Positions 9,265-17,682 of a stretch of DNA of 64,000 nucleotides are shown one piece after another. The stretch is from the NCBI GenBank assembly GCA_016125475.1, contig WGLR01000026.1, positions 16,823 to 80,822 of the forward strand. Reading direction: 5' to 3'. The translations under genes and the position numbers were made by a program. This DNA comes from Betaproteobacteria bacterium. Lineage in GTDB: Bacteria > Pseudomonadota > Gammaproteobacteria > Burkholderiales > Ga0077523. The notes below the pieces were generated by a model. It saw only the letters and a program-made list of their open reading frames with translations, was not told the DNA's origin and did not search any database. The first letter of the stretch is position 1; each line of letters opens with the position of its first letter.

Positions 9265-9615
9265 ATGAATTTCGACGAAGCCATTGCCGCGCACACCAAA
9301 TGGAAAGTGCGTCTTCGCACGTTCATCGACGGCACGGGGGAGAAGCTCGAAGCCTCCAAGGTCGCGGTGGACAACCAGTGCGACCTCGGCAGGTGGATCT
9401 ACGGCGATGGCGCGAAGTACAGGAGCCTGGACGCGTACGAGAAGCTGCGCGCGTCACATGCGAAGTTCCACAAGTGCGCCGCCCAGGTGGTGACGCACGC
9501 GGCATCCGGCAACAGGAATCAGGCGGAGAGCCTGATCGGCAACGGCGGCGAATTCAGCAAGCTCTCGCAGGAGACGATCGGCGCGATCATGCAGATGCGC
9601 AAGACGGCCGGCTGA
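9265..9615 (+). CDS. Free-standing CZB (chemoreceptor zinc-binding) domain protein
   Basis: 116 residues consisting essentially of one CZB domain. Conserved zinc ligands appear as the His in AIAAHTKWKVRL, the Cys in NQCDLGRWIYGDG and the two His in ASHAKFHKCAAQV. CZB domains sense zinc or hypochlorous acid and usually sit at the end of chemoreceptors or diguanylate cyclases; single-domain versions may act in trans. The Shine-Dalgarno AGAAAGG supports the start. No chemotaxis gene is near, so the partner is unknown. Confidence 0.85.
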   Translation: MNFDEAIAAHTKWKVRLRTFIDGTGEKLEASKVAVDNQCDLGRWIYGDGAKYRSLDAYEKLRASHAKFHKCAAQVVTHAASGNRNQAESLIGNGGEFSKLSQETIGAIMQMRKTAG

Positions 9616-9672
9616 CGGACACGCGCCACGCGTCGGGCGGGGCTGCCCCCGCCCTGGACGGTCGCGGGATCC

Positions 9673-10431
9673 CTACTGCGCGCACCAGCCTCCGTCCATC
9701 AGGACGTCGTTGCCCGTCATGAACGCCGCCTTGTCGCTGCAGATGTAGAGCGCGAGCGATGCGATCTCGTCCGGCTCGCCCCAGCGGTGCATCGGTGTCT
9801 GGTCCATCAGCGCGGCATTCTTCGCGGCGTCCGCCCGCAGCGGGGCAGTGAGGTCCGTCGCGATGAAGCCCGGGCTGATCGCGACGCAGGTGATCTTCTC
9901 GTCGATGAGTTCCAGTGCGAGCGCCTTGGTGAGCCCGGCCACGGCGTGCTTGGTCGCCGAGTACACACCACGACCGGTGCTCGTGACGTGCGCCATGATC
10001 GACGTGAGATTGATGATGCGGCCATAGCCGCGCCCCTTCATGTGCGGCACGAAGTACTTGCTGCAGAGCCACACGCCGGTGATGTTGGTATCGGTGAGCG
10101 CGCGCCACTCTTCCATCGAGAAATCGATGACGTTCTTGCGGATCGCCGTGCCGGCGTTGTTCACGAGGATGTGTACCGCACCGAACTTCGCCATCACGTC
10201 GTCGGCCAGCTTGCGTACCTGATCCTCTTCGCGGACGTCACACTTGAAGGCGGCAGCATCGGCGCCCGCGGCCGTGAGCATCCCGAGCGTCTCCGCCAGC
10301 TTCTCCTGATTGCGCCCTGCAATGGCCACCTTCGCACCTGCACCCGCCAGGGCCAGTGCCGTCGCTCGCCCGATCCCTCGATTGCCACCCGTGACGACCG
10401 CCACGCGTCCGGCAAGGAATTTTTCGCTCAT
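9673..10431 (-). CDS. Short-chain dehydrogenase/reductase (gluconate 5-dehydrogenase / 3-oxoacyl-ACP reductase-like)
   Basis: 252-residue classical SDR. Cofactor motif TGGNRGIG, NNAG at about residue 90, catalytic Ser in NLTSIMA, and catalytic Tyr-Lys in VYSATKHAV are all present. The C-terminus CSDKAAFMTGNDVLMDGG is typical. Substrate cannot be read from sequence; the closest flavour is sugar-acid or hydroxyacyl dehydrogenases. The ABC-type binding protein upstream on the same strand (10613-11815) is separated by a terminator, so the two genes are probably expressed separately. Confidence 0.9.
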   Translation of the reverse strand: MSEKFLAGRVAVVTGGNRGIGRATALALAGAGAKVAIAGRNQEKLAETLGMLTAAGADAAAFKCDVREEDQVRKLADDVMAKFGAVHILVNNAGTAIRKNVIDFSMEEWRALTDTNITGVWLCSKYFVPHMKGRGYGRIINLTSIMAHVTSTGRGVYSATKHAVAGLTKALALELIDEKITCVAISPGFIATDLTAPLRADAAKNAALMDQTPMHRWGEPDEIASLALYICSDKAAFMTGNDVLMDGGWCAQ

Positions 10432-10545
10432 GAGTTCCTCTCGCAGTTTTGACCGTTGATGTCCGGAGGGGCGACATTGTCTGTCCGAACGTGGCCGCAC
10501 TCAATAGCTGCCGCGCGCCGCGCGTGCGGCCGGGCGCGCGGGTCC

Positions 10546-10582
10546 AAAAGAAAACGCCGGCGGGACGTCGTCCACGCCGGCG
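10546..10582 (-). terminator. Rho-independent terminator of the binding-protein gene
   Basis: On the minus strand an 8-bp CGCCGGCG stem (10575-10582 with 10555-10562) is followed by TTTTCTTTT. It lies about 30 bp past the stop of the branched-chain-type binding protein and in front of the SDR gene. Confidence 0.8.
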
Positions 10583-10612
10583 CCATCCGGATTACGTCAG
10601 GACGCCGTCAGG

Positions 10613-11815
10613 TCAGTCGTGCCCGATCACGTCGCCGAAGAGCACCCAGCGCTTGCCGTCGAAGCGCGCGAGCTGGAGCTGCTCGAAGAGGAAGTAGTCG
10701 GTCGGGCTCGTGTTGAGCTTGATGCCCGGCAGCGCGACGTCCAGCACGACGTCCTTGAGACTCGTCGCCTGCTTCATGAGATTCTGGCGCGTCAGGTCGT
10801 CCCCGCACTTCGCGAGCACCTCGGTCATGAGCTGCGCACCACCGTAACCGTAGACGTAGTTGAAGTCGGACGTGTCCGCACCGGGCATGTACTTGGCCAT
10901 GAAGTCACGCCAGCGCTTCATGCCGGGGTCGTTCGCCCACTGGGGATCGGTCGGGTCCTTCATGAAAAGCGCCGTGATGAGTCCGACGGACTTGTCGAGG
11001 CCGGCCGGCGTGAGCACCGCGCCCACGGACGACGAGACGTTGTTCACGATGTGCAGCGGTTTCCAGCCCACGTCGGCCACCTTGCGGATGGACTGCGCCG
11101 CGAACTTGGGCGTCGCGATCGTGACCATCACGTCGGCACCGGACGCCTTCAGCGTGACGATCTGCGAGTCCACGGTCGGATCCGTCACCTCGTAGCTCGC
11201 TTCGGCGACGATCATGTTCGCGTGCGAGCCGAGACCGTCCTTGAGACCCTTGAGGTAGTCCTTGCCGTAGTCGTCGTTCTGGTAGAGCACGGCGATCTTC
11301 CCGTCCGGCTTCGTCTTCATGATGTACTTGGCGTAGATCCTGGCCTCCACCTGATAGCTGGGCTGGAAGCCGATCGTCCACGGGTAGTGTTTCGGGTCAC
11401 CCCACTTCGTGGCACCCGTGGCGACGAAGAGGTGCGGGACCTTCTTCGCGTTCACGTACTTGTGGATCGCCGTGTTCGTGGGCGTGCCGAGATCCTGGAA
11501 CAGCGCGAGCACGCGCTCCTGCTCGACGAGCTTGCGGGTCTGCTCCACCGTGCGCGGCGGCGAGTAACCGTCGTCGAGACTGATCAGGTCGATCTTGCGG
11601 CCGTTCACGCCGCCCTGATCGTTGATCATCTTGAAGTAGGCCATTTCGGCCTTGCCGATCGCGCCGTATGCCGACGCCGGCCCGCTGTAGGGCATCGTCT
11701 GCCCGAGCTTGATCTCGGTGTCGCTCACCCCGGGACCGTATTTCTTCTGCGCGAACGAGTTCGTCGCAACGACCCCGAGGGCCAGCGCACACATCACTGC
11801 GGTTAAGCGTTTCAT
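10613..11815 (-). CDS. ABC transporter substrate-binding protein, branched-chain amino acid (LivK) type
   Basis: 400-residue periplasmic type-I binding protein. Signal peptide MKRLTAVMCALALGVVATNSFA at residues 1-22 after GGGAGGATGC; the mature start KKYGPGVSDTEIKLGQTMPYSG is typical of the family. Later features are GGVNGRKIDLISLDDGYSPP, LFQDLGTPTNTAI, AVLYQNDDYGKDYLKG and the C-terminal LFGDVIGHD. In betaproteobacteria such proteins often bind aromatic or other small carboxylates rather than leucine. No permease or ATPase genes are adjacent, so it is an orphan receptor that would rely on a transporter encoded elsewhere. Confidence 0.92.
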   Translation of the reverse strand: MKRLTAVMCALALGVVATNSFAQKKYGPGVSDTEIKLGQTMPYSGPASAYGAIGKAEMAYFKMINDQGGVNGRKIDLISLDDGYSPPRTVEQTRKLVEQERVLALFQDLGTPTNTAIHKYVNAKKVPHLFVATGATKWGDPKHYPWTIGFQPSYQVEARIYAKYIMKTKPDGKIAVLYQNDDYGKDYLKGLKDGLGSHANMIVAEASYEVTDPTVDSQIVTLKASGADVMVTIATPKFAAQSIRKVADVGWKPLHIVNNVSSSVGAVLTPAGLDKSVGLITALFMKDPTDPQWANDPGMKRWRDFMAKYMPGADTSDFNYVYGYGGAQLMTEVLAKCGDDLTRQNLMKQATSLKDVVLDVALPGIKLNTSPTDYFLFEQLQLARFDGKRWVLFGDVIGHD

Positions 11816-12219
11816 GCATCCTCCCATTAGACGACGTGGCCTGTCCGGCACCGAAACGGCCCGATACCGGACGCACCTCTCCGAACATCTCCGTTGCGCG
11901 AGTGTCTCGACTCGCCTGCCCATGCCTCCGCGGTCCGCTGAACCACCCGAGGCCGACCGCCCGAAGGATCGGTCGTGCGCAAACACACGCGGTGACCCCA
12001 TTATGCCGCACCGGGTCTCGACGACCCCGGACGACCGCACCCGCGCGCGTCCGTACGCCGGGACGCACGCATCGACACGCTACGCAGAAACGCCCCGCAC
12101 ACCGGGACCGTTGACCCGAACGCCCTGACGGGAATGGGGTCTGCAATTCGCGGCGGACACCCTGCGGCCACCGGGAAACCTGCCGTAAACGGAGAACGAA
12201 GTGGTTTCCGTCGTCTCCC
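11816..12219. other. Intergenic region, no gene recognised
   Basis: 404 bp between the divergent binding-protein and DUF4124 genes. It should hold both promoters, but I see no convincing motif, RNA or repeat. Confidence 0.5.
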
Positions 12220-12675
12220 ATGCCCAGGCTTCTCCTCTGTCTCGTCGTCGCACTCGCATGTTCACCCGCCGTGGCCGACGTCTGTCGCTGGACGGACGGC
12301 GATGGCAATGTCCACTACGGCAGCCACGCCCCCGGAGGCGTCAGCTGCGACCGCACGATTCACGTCTCGTCGCTTGCCGCGGCACGTCCCGCGACGGCCG
12401 TGGCACGCGGGCCGGACTACGCAACCCTCGAGAACGAGTTCCAGCGCCGGCGACTCGCGCGGCTCGAGGCCGAGGTGCGCGAGAAGGAGCAGAAACTCCT
12501 GCGCGAACGTCGCGCCGAGGCCTGTGTCCAGGCCACGGGCCGCTACAACTGGCTCAAGGCCGGCGGCCGTGCGATGCAGGCGGGCCTCGACGGCGAGCGG
12601 CATTATCTCGACGACGGCGAGCGGTCGTCGGAGATTGCCGTCGCCCGGGAGAAGGTCGCGTACTATTGCCGATGA
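12220..12675 (+). CDS. DUF4124-type exported protein, copy 1
   Basis: 151 residues. Signal peptide MPRLLLCLVVALACSPAVA, then the DUF4124 core DVCRWTDGDGNVHYGSHAPGG, a short linker, a charged helical or coiled segment (about residues 70-105, NEFQRRRLARLEAEVREKE) and a conserved tail ending YYCR. Cysteines in the core, in the helix (EACVQA) and at the C-terminus suggest disulfides in the periplasm. The function of DUF4124 proteins is unknown. The gene is followed 110 bp later by a paralogue with the same architecture. Confidence 0.85.
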   Translation: MPRLLLCLVVALACSPAVADVCRWTDGDGNVHYGSHAPGGVSCDRTIHVSSLAAARPATAVARGPDYATLENEFQRRRLARLEAEVREKEQKLLRERRAEACVQATGRYNWLKAGGRAMQAGLDGERHYLDDGERSSEIAVAREKVAYYCR

Positions 12676-12785
12676 CGGGCAGGCGAGCCGCCGCCGCATC
12701 CCGGCCTGCGGCCCGATGCCCGGATGCGCGGACACTGCGAATGGAACCGACCACACCGCATCCACTGCGATCCCGACCCCACACC

Positions 12786-13256
12786 ATGCCCTTCTTCCGG
12801 CGTCGGCTTTTCCGTCCGCGCGCCGTGCTGCTGCTGTTGTTCGCCGTACCCGCCCCGGCGATGGCAGACGTCTGCCGATGGCAGGACGGGGCCGGGAAGA
12901 CCCACTACTCCGCCGCGCCACCGCCTGGCGTGGCGTGCGACAGGACCCTGCACACGGCCCCCTCCGCCGGTCACGCTGCCTCGCCGGGCACCCGGAGCTA
13001 CCGCGAACTCGAGTCGGAGTTCCAGCAGCGCAGGATCCGGCGGTACGAAGCCGAGCGGAAGGCGGAATCCGAGAAGAAGAACGCGGCACGCCGCGCCGAG
13101 GCATGCAAGGCCGCCCGCGGCAGACTGGCCTGGATGGAAAGCGGGGGGCTCATGGCACGCATCGACGCGAACGGCGAGCGCCACTTCTTCAGCGACGAGG
13201 AAGCGAAGCGCGAGATGGCGGCGCAGCGCCGCCGGGTCGACCGGTACTGCCGCTAG
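12786..13256 (+). CDS. DUF4124-type exported protein, copy 2 (tandem paralogue)
   Basis: 156 residues with the same layout as the preceding gene: signal peptide (RAVLLLLFAVPAPAMA), core DVCRWQDGAGKTHYSAAPPPG, charged helix ESEFQQRRIRRYEAERKAE, RAEACKAARGRLAWME, and a tail ending DRYCR. Shared spacing of the cysteines and the helix shows a local gene duplication followed by divergence. Start chosen at ATG 12786, which begins the signal peptide. The role is unknown. Confidence 0.83.
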   Translation: MPFFRRRLFRPRAVLLLLFAVPAPAMADVCRWQDGAGKTHYSAAPPPGVACDRTLHTAPSAGHAASPGTRSYRELESEFQQRRIRRYEAERKAESEKKNAARRAEACKAARGRLAWMESGGLMARIDANGERHFFSDEEAKREMAAQRRRVDRYCR

Positions 13257-13280
13257 GGGCCGGTCGGGTCCGCGACGGGA

Positions 13281-13481
13281 CTATTTCCGCAGGAACCAGA
13301 GCACCAGCGTGACCACGGCGGACACGAGCAATCCCGTCGTGAGCGGGAAGTAGAAGCCGAATCCGTCCCGCTCGATGCGGATGTCGCCCGGCAGACGGCC
13401 GAGCGGAAGCTTCGACAGCCACGGCCAGCCGATGCCGACGAGCACGACGAGCACGCCGATGACTATGAGCAGACGTTGCAT
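13281..13481 (-). CDS. DUF2905 family small membrane protein
   Basis: 66 residues; start at 13481 with GAGGA eight bases upstream. Two membrane segments (residues 2-20 and about 42-63) flank the conserved loop WPWLSKLPLGRLPGDIRIER, the signature of DUF2905. The inner-membrane function is unknown. The gene converges with the second DUF4124 gene, leaving 24 bp. Confidence 0.88.
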   Translation of the reverse strand: MQRLLIVIGVLVVLVGIGWPWLSKLPLGRLPGDIRIERDGFGFYFPLTTGLLVSAVVTLVLWFLRK

Positions 13482-13563
13482 TTCGTGAATCCTCATGGCG
13501 TGTTGCGGGCAGGCCTGCCTCCGGGACACCCCGGCATTCCCCCGGACACGGGCGCACGGGAAG

Positions 13564-14130
13564 TCACTGTCCCTTCCGGTACGTGCCGACGAGTTCCGTC
13601 TCCGCGAGGACGTGGCCCTTCATGGCCTTCAGCACCTCGGACTTGTCCGGATGCCCGAGGTTCGGGAGTTCCGTGTCGAGCGCGTAGAGCTTGTGGAAAT
13701 AGCGGTGCCGGCCGATGGGCGGACACGGGCCGCCATAGTGCGAAGTCCTGAAATCGTTCGTTCCCTCGAGCGTGCCGGCGGGCAGCCGCGACGACCCCAC
13801 GGCCTCCGGGAGGTGGTCGGTGGCGGCCGGAATGTTGTAGAGCACCCAGTGCACCCAGGTCATGCGCGGCGCGGCCGGATCCGGCGCGTCCGGATCGTCG
13901 AGAATGAACACGAAGCTGCGCGTCCCGGCCGGGGCGCCGGACCAGTGCAGCGGCGGCGACACGTTCGCCCCCTCGCACGTGTATCGGGACGGAATCGCCC
14001 CGCCCGGCGCGAACGCGCCAGAAGTCAGCCTGAAATCCATGCCCGCCTCCGCCGTCAGGACCGCGGCTCCGGAGAGTGCCACGGCCAGAACGAAGGCCGC
14101 GGCGCGCGCGCATCGTGTCGCAAGCCTCAT
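13564..14130 (-). CDS. PEBP-family (YbhB/YbcL, Raf-kinase-inhibitor-like) exported protein
   Basis: 188 residues. Signal peptide CARAAAFVLAVALSGAAVLTAEA. The PEBP fold is shown by IPSRYTCEGANVSPPLHWSG, SFVFILDDPDAPD, WVHWVLYNIP and HYGGPCPPIGRHRYFHKLYAL, which form the phosphate or anion-binding pocket. Bacterial homologues are thought to bind small anions or lipids and no firm reaction is known. The ATG at 14130 is the one that begins the signal peptide. The gene is divergent from the export operon that begins at 14308. Confidence 0.9.
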   Translation of the reverse strand: MRLATRCARAAAFVLAVALSGAAVLTAEAGMDFRLTSGAFAPGGAIPSRYTCEGANVSPPLHWSGAPAGTRSFVFILDDPDAPDPAAPRMTWVHWVLYNIPAATDHLPEAVGSSRLPAGTLEGTNDFRTSHYGGPCPPIGRHRYFHKLYALDTELPNLGHPDKSEVLKAMKGHVLAETELVGTYRKGQ

Positions 14131-14307
14131 GTCCGAACCCCGCAGAATGCTCGCCGACCATCGTACGGCCGTCGAGTCGGAGAAATGCTGCGCGCACATA
14201 TCGCGATTGACAACCCCGTCCCGCCGGAACATCTGACGCGCGGCGCGGTCTTGGGCTAGGATGCCTCATTTAGACGAGCGACGGATCTGCTGCCTGGCCG
14301 CGACAAC

Positions 14308-15744
14308 TTGAACCGATTCACGACCGACCTCGCGCGCCTGCTCGCGACCGCAGTGCTCTCCTTCGCGCTCCTGCCTGCCACGGTGCGGGCCGACGATGAT
14401 CCCTTCGCGACCCGCGACCTCGTACCGCCGGAACCCGCTGCTGCGTGGTCCGCGGCGCGTCCCGCCACCGGTCCCTGCAGGCCCGACGACGCACTTCCCG
14501 CGAAGGTGACCCTCGTCGACGCACTCGATTTCGCGCTGTGTCGAAATCCGCAGACCCGGCAGTCCTGGGCTGCCGCGAAGGTGGCCGCGGCCCAGGTCGG
14601 CGTGGCCCGCAGCGCGACGCTGCCGAACGTCACGGGTTCCGCGGGTGCACAGACCTCGAAGACCTGGAACGGGACGCCGTTCACGGACGGACGGTTCGAC
14701 CAGGCGAGCGGGTCGATCTCGTTCAACTACCTGCTCTTCGACTTCGGTGGCCGGGACGCAGCCATGGAGCAGGCGCGCGAGAATCTCGCCGCGGCCGACT
14801 GGACGCACAACGCGACGATCCAGAGTGTCGTCCTGTCCGTGAGTCAGGCCTGGTACCAGTTCTTCGCCGCCGCGGAGGCCGTCGTCGCGTCGCGCGCCGC
14901 CGAACGGTATGCGCAGGACAGTCTGGATGCGGCGCGAGCACGGCAGAAGGCCGGCACGGCCACCCGCTCGGACGTGCTCCAGGCCCGCACCGCGCTCTCC
15001 CAGGCCGTCCTGACCCGCACGCAGAACGAAGGTGCGGCCAGCACCGCGCAGGGCGTTCTCGCGAGCGCGATGGGCCTGTCGGCCGACACGGCCCTCGAAC
15101 TGTCGCCTCCCCGGGATTTCGACGGGCAGTCGCTCGGCCGGACGGCCGTCGCGGACCTCATGAAGGCGGCCATGGCCCGCCGGCCCGACATCCGCGCGGC
15201 CCAGGCGTCCGTGCAGGCTGCGGAGGCGAACGTGCGGGCACAGGAGTCGGCCGGCAAACCCACCCTGTCGCTGTCGGGCAGCGTGGGCGCGACCATCTCG
15301 AATCCCGGTACCGACCCGCGCAACGGGACGGTCGGGGTCACGCTGACCGTGCCGATCTTCACGGGCTACCAGAACACCTACCGCATACGCGCCGCGCGCG
15401 AACAGGTCGCCCAGCAGGTCGCGACGCGGGACAAGCTCCGCAACGACATCTCGCTCGAGGTCTGGCGCGCGTATCAGGACGTGCGCACGCAGGGGCAGGC
15501 GCTCGCGAGCGCGGCCGACCTCGTCAGGAGTGCGACCGAGTCCCACGACGTCGCGCTCGGACGCTACAAGGCGGGGGTCGGCACCGTCATCGACGTGCTG
15601 AATGCCCAGACCGCCCTGATCCAGGCAGACATCCAGCAGATCCAGGCGCGCCTCAATCTGAACGTGGCGAAGATCGCCCTCGCCCGCGCGATCGGCATTC
15701 TCGACGTCGGCCTGTTCGCGGGAACGACTCCGGCCGATCGCTGA
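14308..15744 (+). CDS. TolC-family outer-membrane efflux channel
   Basis: 478 residues from a TTG start at 14308; the only nearby upstream ATG (14264) runs into a stop. Signal peptide ends around ATVRADDD. Two repeated outer-membrane-factor halves are visible, each with long coiled coils and the repeat motifs RQKAGTATRSDVLQARTALS and GRYKAGVGTVIDVLNAQTAL. It would form the trimeric outer-membrane and periplasmic exit duct for the MacA-MacB pair encoded immediately downstream (16-bp gap). A single operon is likely. Confidence 0.9.
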   Translation: MNRFTTDLARLLATAVLSFALLPATVRADDDPFATRDLVPPEPAAAWSAARPATGPCRPDDALPAKVTLVDALDFALCRNPQTRQSWAAAKVAAAQVGVARSATLPNVTGSAGAQTSKTWNGTPFTDGRFDQASGSISFNYLLFDFGGRDAAMEQARENLAAADWTHNATIQSVVLSVSQAWYQFFAAAEAVVASRAAERYAQDSLDAARARQKAGTATRSDVLQARTALSQAVLTRTQNEGAASTAQGVLASAMGLSADTALELSPPRDFDGQSLGRTAVADLMKAAMARRPDIRAAQASVQAAEANVRAQESAGKPTLSLSGSVGATISNPGTDPRNGTVGVTLTVPIFTGYQNTYRIRAAREQVAQQVATRDKLRNDISLEVWRAYQDVRTQGQALASAADLVRSATESHDVALGRYKAGVGTVIDVLNAQTALIQADIQQIQARLNLNVAKIALARAIGILDVGLFAGTTPADR

Positions 15745-15760
15745 TTCCTCCGAGACCACC

Positions 15761-16948
15761 ATGCAGAAGAAGATCCTCTCGTACACGCTGCGCATCGGCA
15801 TCGTCCTCGTCCTCGCCGCCGCGGGCTGGTACCTGTGGCAGACCTGGAACGCAAAGAACGTGAAGAGTCTCGACGAACGCTTCGAGATCGAGACCGTGAA
15901 GCGCGGCGACATCAGGCAGACGGTTACCGCCAACGGCACGATCAATCCGGTCGTCATCGTGAACGTTGGCACGCAGGTTTCAGGGACCGTGAAGAAGCTG
16001 CACGCGGACTTCAACGACAGCGTGTCGCAGGGCCAGGTACTGCTCGAACTCGATCCGACCTTGTTTCGCGCGAACGTGGAGCAGAGTCGTGGCAACGTCG
16101 CGAACGCCCAGGCCTCGTACCGGCTCGCGGTCGCGAACGAGAAACGCATGCGCGAACTCTTCGACCAGGAATACGTGACGCGCCAGGATCTGGACCAGGC
16201 CGTGCAGGCGCGTGAAGCCGCGGTGGCACAGAAGCGGACCGCGGAGGGACAGCTCGCCCGGGACGAAGCCAACCTGCGCTACAGCATCATCCGCTCGCCG
16301 GTCTCCGGGGTCGTGGTCTCGCGTCAGGTGGATGTCGGACAGACCGTCGCGGCGAGCTTTCAGACGCCGACGCTGTTCCAGATCGCCCAGGACCTGCGGC
16401 GCATGCAGATCGACACGAACGTCGCGGAGGCCGACATCGGCAAGGTCAAGGTCGGTCAGACCGTCGACTTCACCGTCGACGCGTTTCCGGGAAGAACCTT
16501 CGTCGGCAAGGTGCACCAGATACGGCTGAGCCCCATCATCCAGCAGAACGTCGTCACCTACGACGCCGTCGTGAGCGTCGACAATTCCGACCTGTCACTG
16601 CTGCCGGGCATGACGGCGTACATCAGTGTCGTGGTGGATTCCCGCGACGACGTTCCGCTGGTTCCCGCCGCCGCCCTGCGATTCCGCCCCCCTGCGGACG
16701 AGAGCGGTGCCGGACCGGACAACGGACACGGCGGCACGAAAGCAGGAAGTCACGCGCGCATGTCCGGCCCGCGCGTCTTCGTGGTACGCGGCGATTCGAT
16801 CGCACCGGTTTCCGTGGAACTCGGCATCACCGACGGCAGGAACGTCGAGATCACCGGTGGCGGCCTGAAGACGGGCGACCGCGTGGTGGTGCAGAACAAG
16901 GCTTCCGGGTCCCGCAACGGAAGCACGCGCCGGATGCGGGTGTTCTGA
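15761..16948 (+). CDS. macA: MacA-like periplasmic adaptor (HlyD family)
   Basis: 395 residues. N-terminal membrane anchor at residues 8-28, then the MacA-type lipoyl domain (FEIETVKRGDIRQTVTANGT, VGTQVSGTVKKL), an alpha-hairpin rich in Gln and Ala (about residues 100-170), a second lipoyl half (IIRSPVSGVVVSRQVDVGQT) and beta-barrel and membrane-proximal domains. It joins the MacB ABC transporter to the TolC-like channel. The stop TGA overlaps the ATG of the ATPase gene, indicating translational coupling. Confidence 0.9.
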   Translation: MQKKILSYTLRIGIVLVLAAAGWYLWQTWNAKNVKSLDERFEIETVKRGDIRQTVTANGTINPVVIVNVGTQVSGTVKKLHADFNDSVSQGQVLLELDPTLFRANVEQSRGNVANAQASYRLAVANEKRMRELFDQEYVTRQDLDQAVQAREAAVAQKRTAEGQLARDEANLRYSIIRSPVSGVVVSRQVDVGQTVAASFQTPTLFQIAQDLRRMQIDTNVAEADIGKVKVGQTVDFTVDAFPGRTFVGKVHQIRLSPIIQQNVVTYDAVVSVDNSDLSLLPGMTAYISVVVDSRDDVPLVPAAALRFRPPADESGAGPDNGHGGTKAGSHARMSGPRVFVVRGDSIAPVSVELGITDGRNVEITGGGLKTGDRVVVQNKASGSRNGSTRRMRVF

Positions 16949-17682
16949 TGGCGGACGGCGGACTGGGGCGCGACCCGGTGGTGGTCGTCGATCACCTCTT
17001 CAAGCAGTACGAGACGGCAGCCGGTCCGCAGCCCGTGCTCAGGGACGTGTGCCTCTCCATCCGGTCCGGCGAGTTCGTCGCGCTGATGGGGCCCTCGGGA
17101 TCCGGCAAGTCCACGTTCATGAACATCCTCGGCTGCCTCGACACACCGACCAGTGGCACGTACTTCCTCGACGGAAACGACACGGGCAGGCTCGACACCG
17201 ATCGCCTCGCGCAGCTTCGCAACCGGTTCATCGGCTTCGTGTTCCAGGGGTTCAATCTCCTCCCGCGCGTATCGCTCGCCGAGAACGTCGCCCTGCCGCT
17301 CGTGTACGGCAGGGTCCCGCGCAGGCAGCGCAACGGGCGTGCACGCGACCTGCTCGCGCGCGTGGGCCTCGAAAAGTACGTGGACTATCTCCCCAACCAG
17401 ATCTCGGGCGGACAGCAGCAGCGCGTCGCGATCGCGCGTGCGCTCGTGAACGAACCGCAGCTCATACTCGCGGACGAACCCACGGGCAATCTCGACACCG
17501 CGACGAGTCACGAGATCATGGAACTCTTCGCGACGCTCAACGCGCACGAGGGCATCACCGTCATCCTCGTGACGCACGAATCCGATGTGGCCAAGTTCGC
17601 GCAGCGGCTCGTGCGGTTCCAGGACGGGCGGGTCCAGGCGGACGCGCCGACGGCCACGCTGCTCGAGGAGGCTCACGCGTGA
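16948..17682 (+). CDS. MacB-type ABC transporter, ATPase subunit
   Basis: 244-residue nucleotide-binding protein of the LolD/MacB class. Walker [11 protein letters not shown]-loop region [14 protein letters not shown], signature [14 protein letters not shown], Walker [13 protein letters not shown] and switch His in LVTHE are all intact. In E. coli MacB the ATPase and permease are fused; here they are separate genes with overlapping stop and start (TGA at 17680, GTG at 17679). It would drive export of peptides, lipids or macrolide-like compounds. Confidence 0.92.
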   Translation: MADGGLGRDPVVVVDHLFKQYETAAGPQPVLRDVCLSIRSGEFVALMGPSGSGKSTFMNILGCLDTPTSGTYFLDGNDTGRLDTDRLAQLRNRFIGFVFQGFNLLPRVSLAENVALPLVYGRVPRRQRNGRARDLLARVGLEKYVDYLPNQISGGQQQRVAIARALVNEPQLILADEPTGNLDTATSHEIMELFATLNAHEGITVILVTHESDVAKFAQRLVRFQDGRVQADAPTATLLEEAHA

